A DNA stretch of 38,922 nt from Clostridia bacterium. Its GTDB lineage: Bacteria > CBDUZB01 > JAGLHV01. How positions within the stretch are numbered: position 1 is the stretch's first letter; each line of letters opens with the position of its first letter. Positions 23,430 through 31,833 of the stretch are shown here, in pieces. A program made the translations under genes and the position numbers. The notes beneath the pieces were generated by a model. The model ran no database searches, was not told the origin of the DNA, and worked only from the letters and a program-made list of their open reading frames with translations. The stretch is taken from the NCBI GenBank assembly GCA_030595925.1, contig JAUVLC010000010.1:1-38922 (forward strand). The letters are read 5' to 3'.

Positions 23430-24934
23430 AAACAAAAATGGAAACAAAAAAAGGAAAAACAAGTTTAAGAAAAAAATTCAGTTTGATAATCAGCGGATTA
23501 ATTTGCTTAACTATGTTAACTGTTGGATTAATTATTTCCAATGAAATAAAAAAACCACTGATTCTCCAGATGCAGAAAAAGGGAGAAGCGTTAGGCTCAA
23601 ACCTGGCGGCAACAAGCGGAGAAGCTTTATTAAGCGGAGATGAATTATTACTGGGAATTTATATGGATAAAATTGCAGAGGACAAATCCATATTATATGC
23701 AATGATATTGGATAAAACAGGCAGGGTTATTTCTCATTCCGACCACGAGGTAGTCAAAGGTACAACTTTTAAGGACCCTTTCTGTCAAAAGGCAGTAGAA
23801 ATAACGGAAGGAACCCTTATTCAACATAACACAGATTCTTCCATAGGTGATTATTATGACATTGCAGTACCTATTTTAAGCAATGGAACCAAATTAGGAA
23901 TTATCCGTTTAGGTTTTTCGGGAAAAGAAATTACTATAGCCATAAAACAAATAAAAAATCTTATTTTTGCCATTACTGTTTTTGTGCTTATTTTGGGACT
24001 ACTTATTTCGTGGGTAATGGTTTCTTTTATTACCAAACCCGTGAGAGTTCTCACTGAAGGGGCACAAATAATTGGTACGGGGAATCTGGATCACAAAATC
24101 ATAATACCAACCAAGGATGAAATCGGACAATTAGCTGAAACTTTTAACCAAATGACCCAAAAACTAAAAAATGCACAGGGGAGACTTATCGAAAACGAAC
24201 GTATAAAAAAAGAATTGCAAATTGCACAACAAATTCAACAATCTCTTCTTCCTAAAAAATGTCCTAAAATTCCATCTTTTAGTATCGGCACTTTTTATAG
24301 AGCAGCAAAAGAAATCGGGGGTGATTATTATGATTTCTTCTGGATAACACCAAAAAAACTGGGTATTGTCATTGCTGACGTCTCAGGAAAAGGAATTCCC
24401 GGTTCTTTAGGAATGGCTCTTACCCGCAGTATATTCCGTTCTCAAATAACAGAAAATAGCCAACCAAAGGAAGTTTTAATTAAAACTAATGTTTTAGTTT
24501 GCCGTGACATAAAAAAAGGGCTTTTTGTAACCATGTTATTTGCCATTTTGGACATAAAAAACCGAACACTTCAATATGCCAGTGCCGGACATAATCCATT
24601 ATTATTTATCCACCAAAACAAAGCATACTGGACTAAATCCACCGGCATAGCTTTGGGAATAGCAGATGAAACACTATTTAATCAACACCTACAACAAGAA
24701 ACCCTCTCTCTAAATAAAGATGATTTACTAATTTTTTATACTGATGGAATAACAGAGGCAATGAATAAAAAACAAGAAGAATTTGGAGAAACCCGTTTGG
24801 AAAAAGCCGCTTTAAATTGTAAAAGTGATAATGCTGAAACTATTATTGCGAAAATTAAAAAAGAAATAGAAATTTTTACCGCCGGTGCCGAACAAAATGA
24901 TGATATTACTATGATATCTATGAAAACAAAATAA
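23426..24934 (+). CDS. Cache-HAMP-SpoIIE (RsbU-like) phosphatase
   Basis: 502 aa from a GTG whose first bases overlap the previous stop (GTGA). A membrane helix (LIISGLICLTMLTVGLIIS) precedes an extracytoplasmic Cache-like sensor (AMILDKTGRVISHSD, DIAVPILSNGTKLGIIRLGF). A second helix, a HAMP domain (ITKPVRVLTEGAQIIGTGN) and a coiled linker (ELQIAQQIQQSLLPKKCP) lead to the PP2C/SpoIIE phosphatase. All metal-binding Asp positions are visible in GGDYYDF, IADVSGKGIPG, YTDGITEA and NDDITMI. Such proteins dephosphorylate an anti-sigma-factor antagonist in partner switching. No antagonist or anti-sigma gene is nearby. Its pairing with the propeller-OmpA gene suggests envelope sensing. Confidence 0.93.
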   Translation: MKTKMETKKGKTSLRKKFSLIISGLICLTMLTVGLIISNEIKKPLILQMQKKGEALGSNLAATSGEALLSGDELLLGIYMDKIAEDKSILYAMILDKTGRVISHSDHEVVKGTTFKDPFCQKAVEITEGTLIQHNTDSSIGDYYDIAVPILSNGTKLGIIRLGFSGKEITIAIKQIKNLIFAITVFVLILGLLISWVMVSFITKPVRVLTEGAQIIGTGNLDHKIIIPTKDEIGQLAETFNQMTQKLKNAQGRLIENERIKKELQIAQQIQQSLLPKKCPKIPSFSIGTFYRAAKEIGGDYYDFFWITPKKLGIVIADVSGKGIPGSLGMALTRSIFRSQITENSQPKEVLIKTNVLVCRDIKKGLFVTMLFAILDIKNRTLQYASAGHNPLLFIHQNKAYWTKSTGIALGIADETLFNQHLQQETLSLNKDDLLIFYTDGITEAMNKKQEEFGETRLEKAALNCKSDNAETIIAKIKKEIEIFTAGAEQNDDITMISMKTK

Positions 24935-25000
24935 AATTTTCTTAGACTCTTGTTTTAAGAAAATAATAATTTTGCCGGTTTTCTACCAAAATCAATATTT

Positions 25001-27154
25001 ATGTTAAATAAAAAAAATTTAGTTATTTATAGCCAAATTATAGAAAAAGGGCTAATCAGTCTGGTTTTTTTTCTCCCCCTGATATTTAGCCCTTATTTAA
25101 ATGATGTCTTTTCTCTGCCTAAAACCTGTTTTTTTATTTTCTTTCTTTTAATTTTAGGTACAGCATGGTTAATAAAAACAATTGAAAAAAATATCCTTCC
25201 AGTTATTTCTTTAAAAACACCTCTTAATATTGCTGTCCTTTTTTATTTTCTAAATATCTCTGTCTCTTCATTATATTCTACCAATACCTACATTAGCTTC
25301 TGGGGAATGTATCTATTCTATTTTGAAGGATTTATCTGTCTAAGCGGTTGTATATTCTTATACTTTTTAATAATAAACAACCTGTCATTTCATAAAATAG
25401 AAAAAATAATTTCTTTTCTGCTTACCGGCGGGGCAATAGTTGCTTTGTACGGTATATTACAACATTTTGGTATAGATTTTGTAAAATGGTTTTCCTCTCC
25501 CCGGGAAAGGGTTTGTTCAACTTTAGGCAATCCTAACTTTCTGGGCGCTTACCTGATTATGCTTATCCCTCTTACCTTAAGCAGAATAATTAAAAAAATG
25601 AAAATATATTACCTTTTTCTTCTGCTTTTGCTCTTTACCTGCCTTATCTTTACTTATTCACGTGCAGCATGGATAGGATTGATTGGATCAATCATTTTGT
25701 GGCTAATCTTAACCAGAAAAATCCTTTTATTCTCTATTCCTAAAAAATTGTTTTATTTAACAGGAATTATTATCTTATTTATTATTATATTTTTATCTTT
25801 TTACAAATTCACTCCCCGGAAAAATCTTCATTCAAATATTCTTTCTCCCGTTATTGAAAGAATTACCTCCATTACCAATCTAAAAGAACAAGATATAGCT
25901 TCCCGTTTAAGCGGATGGAAAAGTTGTTTAAAAATGATTAAAAATAACCCCCTTTTGGGGATGGGTCAAGACACATTCGGCATAAACTTTCGCCGCTATA
26001 TGTCTCCTTCCTATGAAACATTCTCCCGAAGAAATGTTAATGCCGGTTACGCCCATAACGAATTTTTACAAATCATTGTCACCCGGGGAATACTCGGCAT
26101 AATAATATATATTTTTTTATTATTTACCTTCTTCAAAACAGGAATAAAAATTATCAAAAAAACAGATTTATCTTTAACCTATTCAACAAAAAATAGTGAC
26201 CAAAAATCCGGTCAATTGTATCATCCCTGTTTAGAAATAAAACTTCTTACTTCCGGATTAATGAGTTCCGCTGCGGCGCTTTTAATCCAGAATCAATTTA
26301 GTTTTAGCATTTTAACTACTTCCGTTATTTTTTGGTTGTTGATTAGTTTCATTACTATTATTGAAAAAGAAACATCTCATAACCCTGTTGCTGAAAATAA
26401 AGAATCTCCTATGTTTTCTCCTGTTAGAATTAAATTAACGCACTTTTTAAATTTAAAAGCCATTAAGTATCCGCTTTATTCCATAATTGGTATTACTACC
26501 ACTATACTTATCTTATTTACTTTTAGAATTTATCAGGCTGACCGTTATTTTAAAAGCGGAATGTTTCTGGCAGCTCAAAAAATCTATGACCAGGCAATTG
26601 AAAAATACAAAAAAGCCGTTCAACTAAATCCTTATCAAGCTATATATCATCAAAATTTTGCAAAAGTTTACCAGGATAAAGCATTGTTTATGCGGAATAA
26701 TAAAGAAAAAAAATTAACTTTAAATCAATCAATTATAGAATACAAAAAATACATTAAATTTATTCCTCAGAATGCCCTGGGATACAACGGCCTGGGGGTA
26801 ACTTATGTCTATTTAGGAAAATTGGACAAACGGTTTTTTAATTCTGCTGTAATTAATTTTCAAAAAGCAATTATGCTGGACCCCAATTTTATAGAACCCT
26901 ATACTAATCTGGGTTCTACCTATTATTTACAAGGCAATAGCAAATTAGCTATCAGCACTCTTAAAAATTCATTAAAAATAAATCCGCGGGTGGCTCTCAC
27001 CCATTTTAATCTGGGAATTATGTATGCTTTAGAAAAAAAGAACCAGAAAGCTCTTGATTGCTGGCAAAATGCTTTAACAATTGATCCGAATTTTACCGAC
27101 GCTAAAATACATTTGGATACTTTAAAAAAAACAATTGAAAAAGGAGGAAAATAA
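25001..27154 (+). CDS. O-antigen ligase/polymerase family protein with C-terminal TPRs
   Basis: 717 aa. About twelve membrane helices cover residues 15-500, with the Wzy_C/WaaL signatures FTYSRAAWIG near 215 and AHNEFLQIIVTRGILG near 351, plus LLGMGQDTFG before the latter. From ~515 there are four to five TPR units (YDQAIEKYKKAVQLNPYQAI, ALGYNGLGVTYVYLGKL, EPYTNLGSTYYLQGNSKLAI, NPRVALTHFNLGIMYALEK). Proteins of this plan attach or polymerise glycans in the periplasm, including protein O-glycosylation; TPRs would bind the acceptor. With pilins and secreted proteins nearby, surface-protein glycosylation is a fair guess. The following gene starts 3 bases after its stop. Confidence 0.88.
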   Translation: MLNKKNLVIYSQIIEKGLISLVFFLPLIFSPYLNDVFSLPKTCFFIFFLLILGTAWLIKTIEKNILPVISLKTPLNIAVLFYFLNISVSSLYSTNTYISFWGMYLFYFEGFICLSGCIFLYFLIINNLSFHKIEKIISFLLTGGAIVALYGILQHFGIDFVKWFSSPRERVCSTLGNPNFLGAYLIMLIPLTLSRIIKKMKIYYLFLLLLLFTCLIFTYSRAAWIGLIGSIILWLILTRKILLFSIPKKLFYLTGIIILFIIIFLSFYKFTPRKNLHSNILSPVIERITSITNLKEQDIASRLSGWKSCLKMIKNNPLLGMGQDTFGINFRRYMSPSYETFSRRNVNAGYAHNEFLQIIVTRGILGIIIYIFLLFTFFKTGIKIIKKTDLSLTYSTKNSDQKSGQLYHPCLEIKLLTSGLMSSAAALLIQNQFSFSILTTSVIFWLLISFITIIEKETSHNPVAENKESPMFSPVRIKLTHFLNLKAIKYPLYSIIGITTTILILFTFRIYQADRYFKSGMFLAAQKIYDQAIEKYKKAVQLNPYQAIYHQNFAKVYQDKALFMRNNKEKKLTLNQSIIEYKKYIKFIPQNALGYNGLGVTYVYLGKLDKRFFNSAVINFQKAIMLDPNFIEPYTNLGSTYYLQGNSKLAISTLKNSLKINPRVALTHFNLGIMYALEKKNQKALDCWQNALTIDPNFTDAKIHLDTLKKTIEKGGK

Positions 27155-27157
27155 GTT

Positions 27158-28075
27158 ATGCTTAAAAAAGTCATTCTGTTTGTTTTTTTACTTTTTATTC
27201 TGCAGTTTTCAACGGTAAAACCTTCCTATACTGCCGGTTTATCCACTTCTTTCGGAAAAATACTCATAGAAAATTTACAAATCGGGGAAACTTATAATAC
27301 CAAAGACTTAATTAATCTTCCTTTAAAAATAAAAAACACCAGCAATATTACCCTAACACTCAAAGTAGAACCTGCTTATCCCGGTAAAAATCAATTAGAA
27401 ATGGATTTTGAAGCTATCCCGGATCTTTCCTGGATAAAAACAGAAAAAGAAATACTTACGATACCCGCTAAGGAAACCAGGGAAACTAATCTATTCCTTT
27501 CTATTCCTAAAAACAAAAAATATTTAGGGAAAAAATTTATCGTTTATTTTTGGTCACATAGTATCGCCGGTACAGGTTCCATTGCTATAGGTCTGAAAAG
27601 TAAACTCTTATTTACTATTGCCTCCAAGCATTCCCCCCTTCCTAAAGGCGGAGCTTTTCAGGATGAAACGGGAAAAATAAAAGGAAACTACCAATTCAGC
27701 GTTCTCCCTTATGATATTGTAGTAAAAAATATTAAAATGGGTAAAGTATATAACCTTAAACAAACCCTTAAAATAATAAATCCCAATAAAAAATATGGTT
27801 TTACCTATGAAATAAAAAGTCTTTGTGTAGAAGATGTAGGAGGAAAACCAAAAGAAGGATACGAAGATACGCCTAATCCGGGATTTTTGACTTTCAATAA
27901 AACAAAAATTTTCGTTCCGGCAAAAGAGGAAAGAGAAGTAAAAATGTACCTTTCTTTTCCTAAGGAAAAAGAATACAAAGGTAAAAAATATGTGTTTATC
28001 ATTCAAGTAAAAATACTGGGGGAAAAGGTTCATCTAAAAGTTCTTTCCAGGCTTTATGTTACTGTGAATAAATAA
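27158..28075 (+). CDS. Secreted protein of two related Ig-like domains with a repeat-derived linker
   Basis: 305 aa with a signal peptide (VILFVFLLFILQFSTVKPSY). Two domains of similar plan follow: ENLQIGETYNTKDLINLPLK...IPAKETRETNLFLSIPKNKKYLGKKF, and KNIKMGKVYNLKQTLKIINP...VPAKEEREVKMYLSFPKEKEYKGKKY. They are internal duplicates of ~120 residues, probably beta sandwiches. The joining segment SPLPKGGAF (from 27631) is coded by a C/G palindrome like the one at 5412-5446. The RBS AAAGGAGG lies inside the end of the ligase gene, so the two are coupled. A periplasmic chaperone-like or adhesive role is possible; I recognise no named family. Confidence 0.8.
   Translation: MLKKVILFVFLLFILQFSTVKPSYTAGLSTSFGKILIENLQIGETYNTKDLINLPLKIKNTSNITLTLKVEPAYPGKNQLEMDFEAIPDLSWIKTEKEILTIPAKETRETNLFLSIPKNKKYLGKKFIVYFWSHSIAGTGSIAIGLKSKLLFTIASKHSPLPKGGAFQDETGKIKGNYQFSVLPYDIVVKNIKMGKVYNLKQTLKIINPNKKYGFTYEIKSLCVEDVGGKPKEGYEDTPNPGFLTFNKTKIFVPAKEEREVKMYLSFPKEKEYKGKKYVFIIQVKILGEKVHLKVLSRLYVTVNK
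27631..27653. repeat. C/G palindrome fragment inside a coding region
   Basis: CCCCCCTTCCTAAAGGCGG is an imperfect palindrome of the same type as at 5412-5446. Read in frame it codes SPLPKGG between the two Ig-like domains of the secreted protein. Palindromes that insert in frame between domains are known in Rickettsia; here the fit is by resemblance only. Confidence 0.5.
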
Positions 28076-28221
28076 ACATATTAATCAGTATATTAATTGT
28101 TTTCTCATGGAATAGATAATAGTTATGGTTAAATACAAAAAAATTTGACATTATTTTTAGAGAATATATTTAAGAAATGAAAAACCGAAGAAATATCAGT
28201 CCTATTTTAATTTATAATTGG

Positions 28222-28250
28222 TTGACAAATACTAAAAATGGTGCTATTTT
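28222..28250 (+). promoter_or_regulatory. Promoter of the second riboswitch transcript
   Basis: TTGACA (28222-28227), a 17-base spacer and TATTTT (28245-28250) preceded by TGC, an extended -10 box. Transcription would start near 28257, ~25 bases before the aptamer. Confidence 0.75.
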
Positions 28251-28281
28251 TATGGTAGATAATAGTTACATTATCTTTACA

Positions 28282-28362
28282 TTGGAAAAAGGTAAATCCG
28301 TCGTAAGGCGGAGACACAAAGTTACAGTCCCTGACTTAATCAAGGGAGGCTGGGTTACCCAA
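28282..28362 (+). ncRNA. Second c-di-GMP-I (GEMM-I) riboswitch aptamer
   Basis: P1 UUGG (28282-28285) pairs with CCAA (28359-28362). The joiner AAAAA leads to GGUAAA, as in the first aptamer except for C to U. P2 is UCCGUC/GGCGGA (28297-28302, 28307-28312) capped by GUAA, a GNRA tetraloop that the family uses to dock on P3. The pocket stretch ACACAAAGUUAC (from 28314) differs from ACGCAAAGCC by G to A in step with the C to U change, so a C-G pair has become U-A. P3 (CAG-CCCU/AGGG-CUG) and the closing GGGUUACCC follow. It precedes the secreted-protein genes starting at 28631. Any ORF across this stretch is not real. Confidence 0.85.
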
Positions 28363-28386
28363 GAAAATAGGAAAAAAACTTTTAAA

Positions 28387-28429
28387 AACCGGGTAGCCTG
28401 TAGCTAAAAACAGGGAATCCGGTTGTTTT
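28387..28429 (+). terminator. Terminator-like hairpin after the second riboswitch
   Basis: Outer stem AACCGG/CCGGTT (28387-28392, 28419-28424) and inner stem CCTGT/ACAGG (28397-28401, 28410-28414) with an 8-base loop, then GTTTTC. The T-run is weak. It lies 25 bases after the aptamer, as in a transcriptional switch. Confidence 0.65.
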
Positions 28430-28630
28430 CATTGTATAACTAATGAATTGCGAAAGTTTGAATAAAACAATTTAAAAATTAAAAAGAAAGGAAGTGACGA
28501 AAAAACAAACACAAAATTCTATCCCGAAGGAGGTGAAGAAATAGACTAAAAAAAAAGATGTAGAGATGTAGATGCAAATATAGGTTTTTACCTATAATTC
28601 AGTTGTAAAAAAATAAAGGAGGATTTAAAG
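28430..28630 (+). other. Leader between riboswitch and first secreted-protein gene
   Basis: A possible 16-codon peptide (GTG near 28493, MTKKQTQNSIPKEVKK) has a fair RBS but is weakly supported. A strong AAGGAGGTG near 28527 precedes only a two-codon frame. A perfect stem-loop TATAGGT-TTTT-ACCTATA lies at 28579-28596. The RBS for the next gene, AAAGGAGG, is near 28615-28622. Confidence 0.5.
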
Positions 28631-29200
28631 ATGAAAATATCAAAATTATTGAGTATCATCGGAATAGTGTTTTTATTGAGCATCTCCGGCGGTACTGTTT
28701 ATGCCGCTTTATTCGAGGAGATCTATTGTACAGTAATAATTCAGGATTTAAGCGTGTCTCTAGGTGCTTCAAGCTATCCTTTTGGACAATTAGCTACCAG
28801 TGGAACTTCTGCACCAACAGGACAAGCCATTGTCGTTACTAACGATGGAAATGTAACCGAAACCTATGAGCTAAGCCTTGCTTACACCCTTACCGGAAGT
28901 GGAACTGCCTGGACAGCGGGTGCGGCACCAGCAGCACACATATTCAGAATGTCAGCTCTCTTTTCATCAACAGCTAACGCATCAGGCAACTACGATGGAA
29001 CCGCAGATGTACTCACTACCAGTGACCAAGCCGCTTCTGGTACTATATTCGCTATAGATGCCGAAGGAGTAGGCGAAAAAGGATATAGTGTTGCCACCAG
29101 TGCAACCAGAGACTTAAATTTCTGTTTTGAAGCACCTACAAGTACTGATTTAACATCACAGCAGTATATTACGGTTACTATTACCGCTACTGCCAGTTAA
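28631..29200 (+). CDS. Secreted protein made of one stand-alone surface module
   Basis: 189 aa. Signal peptide (LLSIIGIVFLLSISGGTVYA), then LFEEIYCTVII, a motif also found right after the signal peptide of the product of 29647-31389. The rest (~40-189) is a Thr/Ser/Ala-rich beta domain (LSVSLGASSYPFGQLATSG, IVVTNDGNVTETYELSL, RDLNFCFEAPTSTDL, QQYITVTITA). The same module forms the last 150 residues of the proteins at 31834-33459 and 33660-36290. As the first gene after the c-di-GMP riboswitch, with a strong RBS, it is a candidate abundant surface or fibre protein. I know no named family; TasA-like fibre proteins show a loosely similar plan, but that is only a resemblance. Confidence 0.85.
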   Translation: MKISKLLSIIGIVFLLSISGGTVYAALFEEIYCTVIIQDLSVSLGASSYPFGQLATSGTSAPTGQAIVVTNDGNVTETYELSLAYTLTGSGTAWTAGAAPAAHIFRMSALFSSTANASGNYDGTADVLTTSDQAASGTIFAIDAEGVGEKGYSVATSATRDLNFCFEAPTSTDLTSQQYITVTITATAS

Positions 29201-29646
29201 TAGTTCTTACAAGGATCTAAGGTTTACCTTTGGGTTAGAAATTTTATTTTAACCTTTAAGAACATACTCCTTATGTCCTAAAAAAGAACAGGTGTAATTC
29301 TTTGAAACGGGTTGGATTGCTGAGTGGATGATAAATAATTAATCAGCTAAATTAGTCATTTTAGCTAAAATCAATAACTACAAATAAATTACTACTCTTG
29401 AAAATACTATGCGTTAATACCAATTATCCACTTTGAAACAAAAAATCCAAACAGTAAATTTTCGCCTTGAACTACACCATTTGTTGCTTCATCAGTAGTT
29501 TATTAATGGCATAATCTGCTTAACCAGATTAAATAGTAGTCATAATTGATTAAAAAGATTAAGAAAAACAGTAATAAGCCTGAAATCAGCAAAAAAGAGG
29601 TTTCTTGTGATAATTGAATTTAAACAAAACCAAAGGGGCAGGGAAA
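29201..29646. other. Gene-free stretch with small palindromes
   Basis: No convincing gene. A weak stem-loop with GGTTA/TAACC arms near 29233-29261 could end the upstream transcript. A 14-base perfect palindrome ATTTTAGCTAAAAT lies at 29358-29371. The GGGGCAGGG before 29647 is the next RBS. I see no clear promoter. Confidence 0.5.
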
Positions 29647-31389
29647 ATGAACAGTAAAAGACAAAACTCCATTTTCCGAATAGTGGTTTTTACCATCAGC
29701 CTGTTGTTAATAGGAATGGTTTTCTATACCCCTTTCCTGGTTGCTGCCCTATCCGAAGATATTTACTGCACTGTGATTATCACTCAAATACCTCCTCCAC
29801 CGGCTAATTTTTTGGGAACAGCTTTATCTACAACTACTATTCAGTGGTCATGGAATAACGTAACCAATGAAGATGGTTACCGTATTTATACTTCTACTGA
29901 TGGATTTAAAATAGCCGTAAGTACAGATATAATCACCTGGTCAGAAGGCGGGCTAAACACAAATACTCAGTACGAACGATATGTTAAAGCTTTTAACGGC
30001 TCCGGAGAAAGCTCTTCCTCTAATCAGGATATCCGCTATACTTTAGCTAACTTCCCCACGGGTTTAATTTCACCAACCAGCACTCAAACTTCAATTTCAC
30101 TTTCCTGGACAGCAGGTACAGGTGGAAACACCCGTTATGCCATAGAAAGAGCACCGGATAATAGCGGTGTTCCCGGAACATGGGGATTTATTAGAACCTG
30201 GGCAGATAATATTACTACTAGTAATTTTACTGATAACAGTTTAAATAACAACACTACTTATTGGTATCGAATCTGCGGGTATAACGGAGACAGCATTATT
30301 ACTTCAGCCGGTAATATCGTTTCTCAAACGACACTACCTTTTATCGATACCCTTGCGCCCAGAGAACCATCGGGATTAAGAGGAACTTTAAGCCCGGACA
30401 GAAATAGTATTACTTTAAACTGGCATGCGGTAACTCAAAATATCGACGGAACACCTTGTACTGATTTAGCCGGATATAATATCTATCGCACTGATAATAT
30501 CCATCTGGATATCTGGACATTGGTCAACGGTTCATTGGTTACCAATTTATTCTGGACAGATAATACTGTCAACGGACAAATATTTTATTACCGGGTAAAA
30601 GCAGAAGATTCTGCAAATAATGAAAGCACTAATGCGACAATGATTATTGACAGCAGTGCAAATACAAATATTATTGCTTTGGCAACAGATTTTTACACCA
30701 GGATATTAACCCCACACACAATTAATTCTCCGCTCTACTTAGAAAGCAATAATTTCAATGATGACTTAGTGCTTACCATCACTCAGCCACAAATAAGCAT
30801 AAATGACGGATCGATTTGTTCTTTTCTGTTTGCGGCTAATACTTATACCGATAATCAAAGAATTAATTGTATTTTTCCGTATCCGGAAGCCGAAATTATT
30901 CTGCGTTATCCGACAAGCAACGGATTTATTAGCGGAACCAATATTTTTGTTGACCAGGCTGATGAAAAACTTATTGTTTCCTGGCATAACGGAGTAGAAT
31001 GGATAAATCTGGGAGGGGATGTCGATACAGCCAATCAAACCATCACTATTAACTCCCGATATCTGGGTAACTATAAAATTATTCAGAGGTTAATTTTTTC
31101 CAGGTTCACCCTAACCAATGTTTATCCCCGTATTTTTAGCCCTAATGGTGACGGAATAAATGATGTGGCTAACTTTGTCTTTGAAAATCCTAATAATGAG
31201 GCAGTTACCGGCAAAATTTATGATTTAGGCGGCTCTTATGTAGCAGATCTAGTCCCCGGAGAAATAACTAATTCTCTTTGCTGGAATGGAAGATTCAGTG
31301 ATGGGAGAAGAGCAAGAAGCGGTGTCTATATTTATCAACTAAAGGGTGAAGGACAAACAATAAATGGAACAATTGTTCTAGCAAGGTAA
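29647..31389 (+). CDS. Secreted fibronectin-III protein with a gliding/FlgD-type C-terminal domain
   Basis: 580 aa from the ATG at 29647 (GGGGCAGGG just upstream; the frame is open from a TTG 11 codons earlier). Signal peptide (FTISLLLIGMVFYTPFLVAA), then the shared motif SEDIYCTVII. Three fibronectin type III domains follow (PPANFLGTALSTTTIQWSW; FPTGLISPTSTQTSISLSW; EPSGLRGTLSPDRNSITLNW), then a beta region (~340-490). The last ~90 residues form an FlgD-Ig/CHU_C-like domain (RIFSPNGDGINDVANFVFEN, YDLGGSYVADL, WNGRFSDGRRARSGVYIYQL). Fibronectin domains suggest binding to glycans or other cells. No enzyme domain is seen. It is part of the gene run behind the second riboswitch. Confidence 0.85.
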   Translation: MNSKRQNSIFRIVVFTISLLLIGMVFYTPFLVAALSEDIYCTVIITQIPPPPANFLGTALSTTTIQWSWNNVTNEDGYRIYTSTDGFKIAVSTDIITWSEGGLNTNTQYERYVKAFNGSGESSSSNQDIRYTLANFPTGLISPTSTQTSISLSWTAGTGGNTRYAIERAPDNSGVPGTWGFIRTWADNITTSNFTDNSLNNNTTYWYRICGYNGDSIITSAGNIVSQTTLPFIDTLAPREPSGLRGTLSPDRNSITLNWHAVTQNIDGTPCTDLAGYNIYRTDNIHLDIWTLVNGSLVTNLFWTDNTVNGQIFYYRVKAEDSANNESTNATMIIDSSANTNIIALATDFYTRILTPHTINSPLYLESNNFNDDLVLTITQPQISINDGSICSFLFAANTYTDNQRINCIFPYPEAEIILRYPTSNGFISGTNIFVDQADEKLIVSWHNGVEWINLGGDVDTANQTITINSRYLGNYKIIQRLIFSRFTLTNVYPRIFSPNGDGINDVANFVFENPNNEAVTGKIYDLGGSYVADLVPGEITNSLCWNGRFSDGRRARSGVYIYQLKGEGQTINGTIVLAR

Positions 31390-31439
31390 GTATAAAAATG
31401 TTTTTATCGAGAATAGAAGAAGAAAAATCAGTAAAATCT

Positions 31440-31818
31440 AAGCCTGTTGCCGAACTGTATTTCTTGTTTTTTTCTGTCATTCCTGCGAACAGACTGTGTT
31501 ATAACTCAGATTTTTATATGGTAGCCGCAACCTTTAGGTTGCGTTATCGTTGGAAATTTTCCGCAGGCTAAAGCCTGCGACTACCAGAAAGGGGATTATG
31601 ACAGAGTCTGGAAAACAGAAATCTATTTTGTCGACAATAACCTAAATTCCCGCTTTCCAGACTGTGTCACAATTAATGTATTTGCCCAATTTATTGGGCT
31701 AATGAATGCTTTTTTCGACGGGCGTCATAAATTCCGCCCCTACAATTGCATTAAAAATCAGAGTTGTGACACAGTCTGTTCGCGGGAATGACAACAATAG
31801 GATTTCGGCAACAGCTTC
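31440..31818. repeat. Nested inverted-repeat element (MITE-like, no gene)
   Basis: About 70 bases at each end (31440-31516 and 31749-31818) are imperfect inverted repeats; shared cores include GTTGCCGAA and CGAACAGACTGTGT. Inside lie two hairpins GCAACCTTTAGGTTGC and GCAGGCTAAAGCCTGC. A second inverted pair carries the AGTCTGGAAA / TTTCCAGACT core (about 31610 and 31655). Further in are a perfect GCCCAA-TTTA-TTGGGC and a GGGCG/CGCCC stem near 31730. The AGACTGTG motif recurs four times. No transposase is coded. It looks like a layered REP/MITE insertion. Confidence 0.8.
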
Positions 31819-31833
31819 ATATAGGTAAAAATA

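Noticed and set aside
27608-28033. Minus-strand frame rich in Phe/Tyr
   Set aside because: Antisense of the Lys/Glu-rich Ig-like protein; codon pattern fits the plus strand.
28177-28407. Open frame of 76 codons on the plus strand
   Set aside because: It covers the -35/-10 promoter and the whole second riboswitch aptamer; the base pairing explains the sequence better than a protein, and no RBS precedes it.
19362-31389. Type IX secretion system, from the PorV-like barrel and the gliding-type C-terminal domain
   Set aside because: No PorU, Sov/SprA, PorK-N or PorL/M genes are seen, and the barrel family and C-terminal fold occur outside type IX systems.
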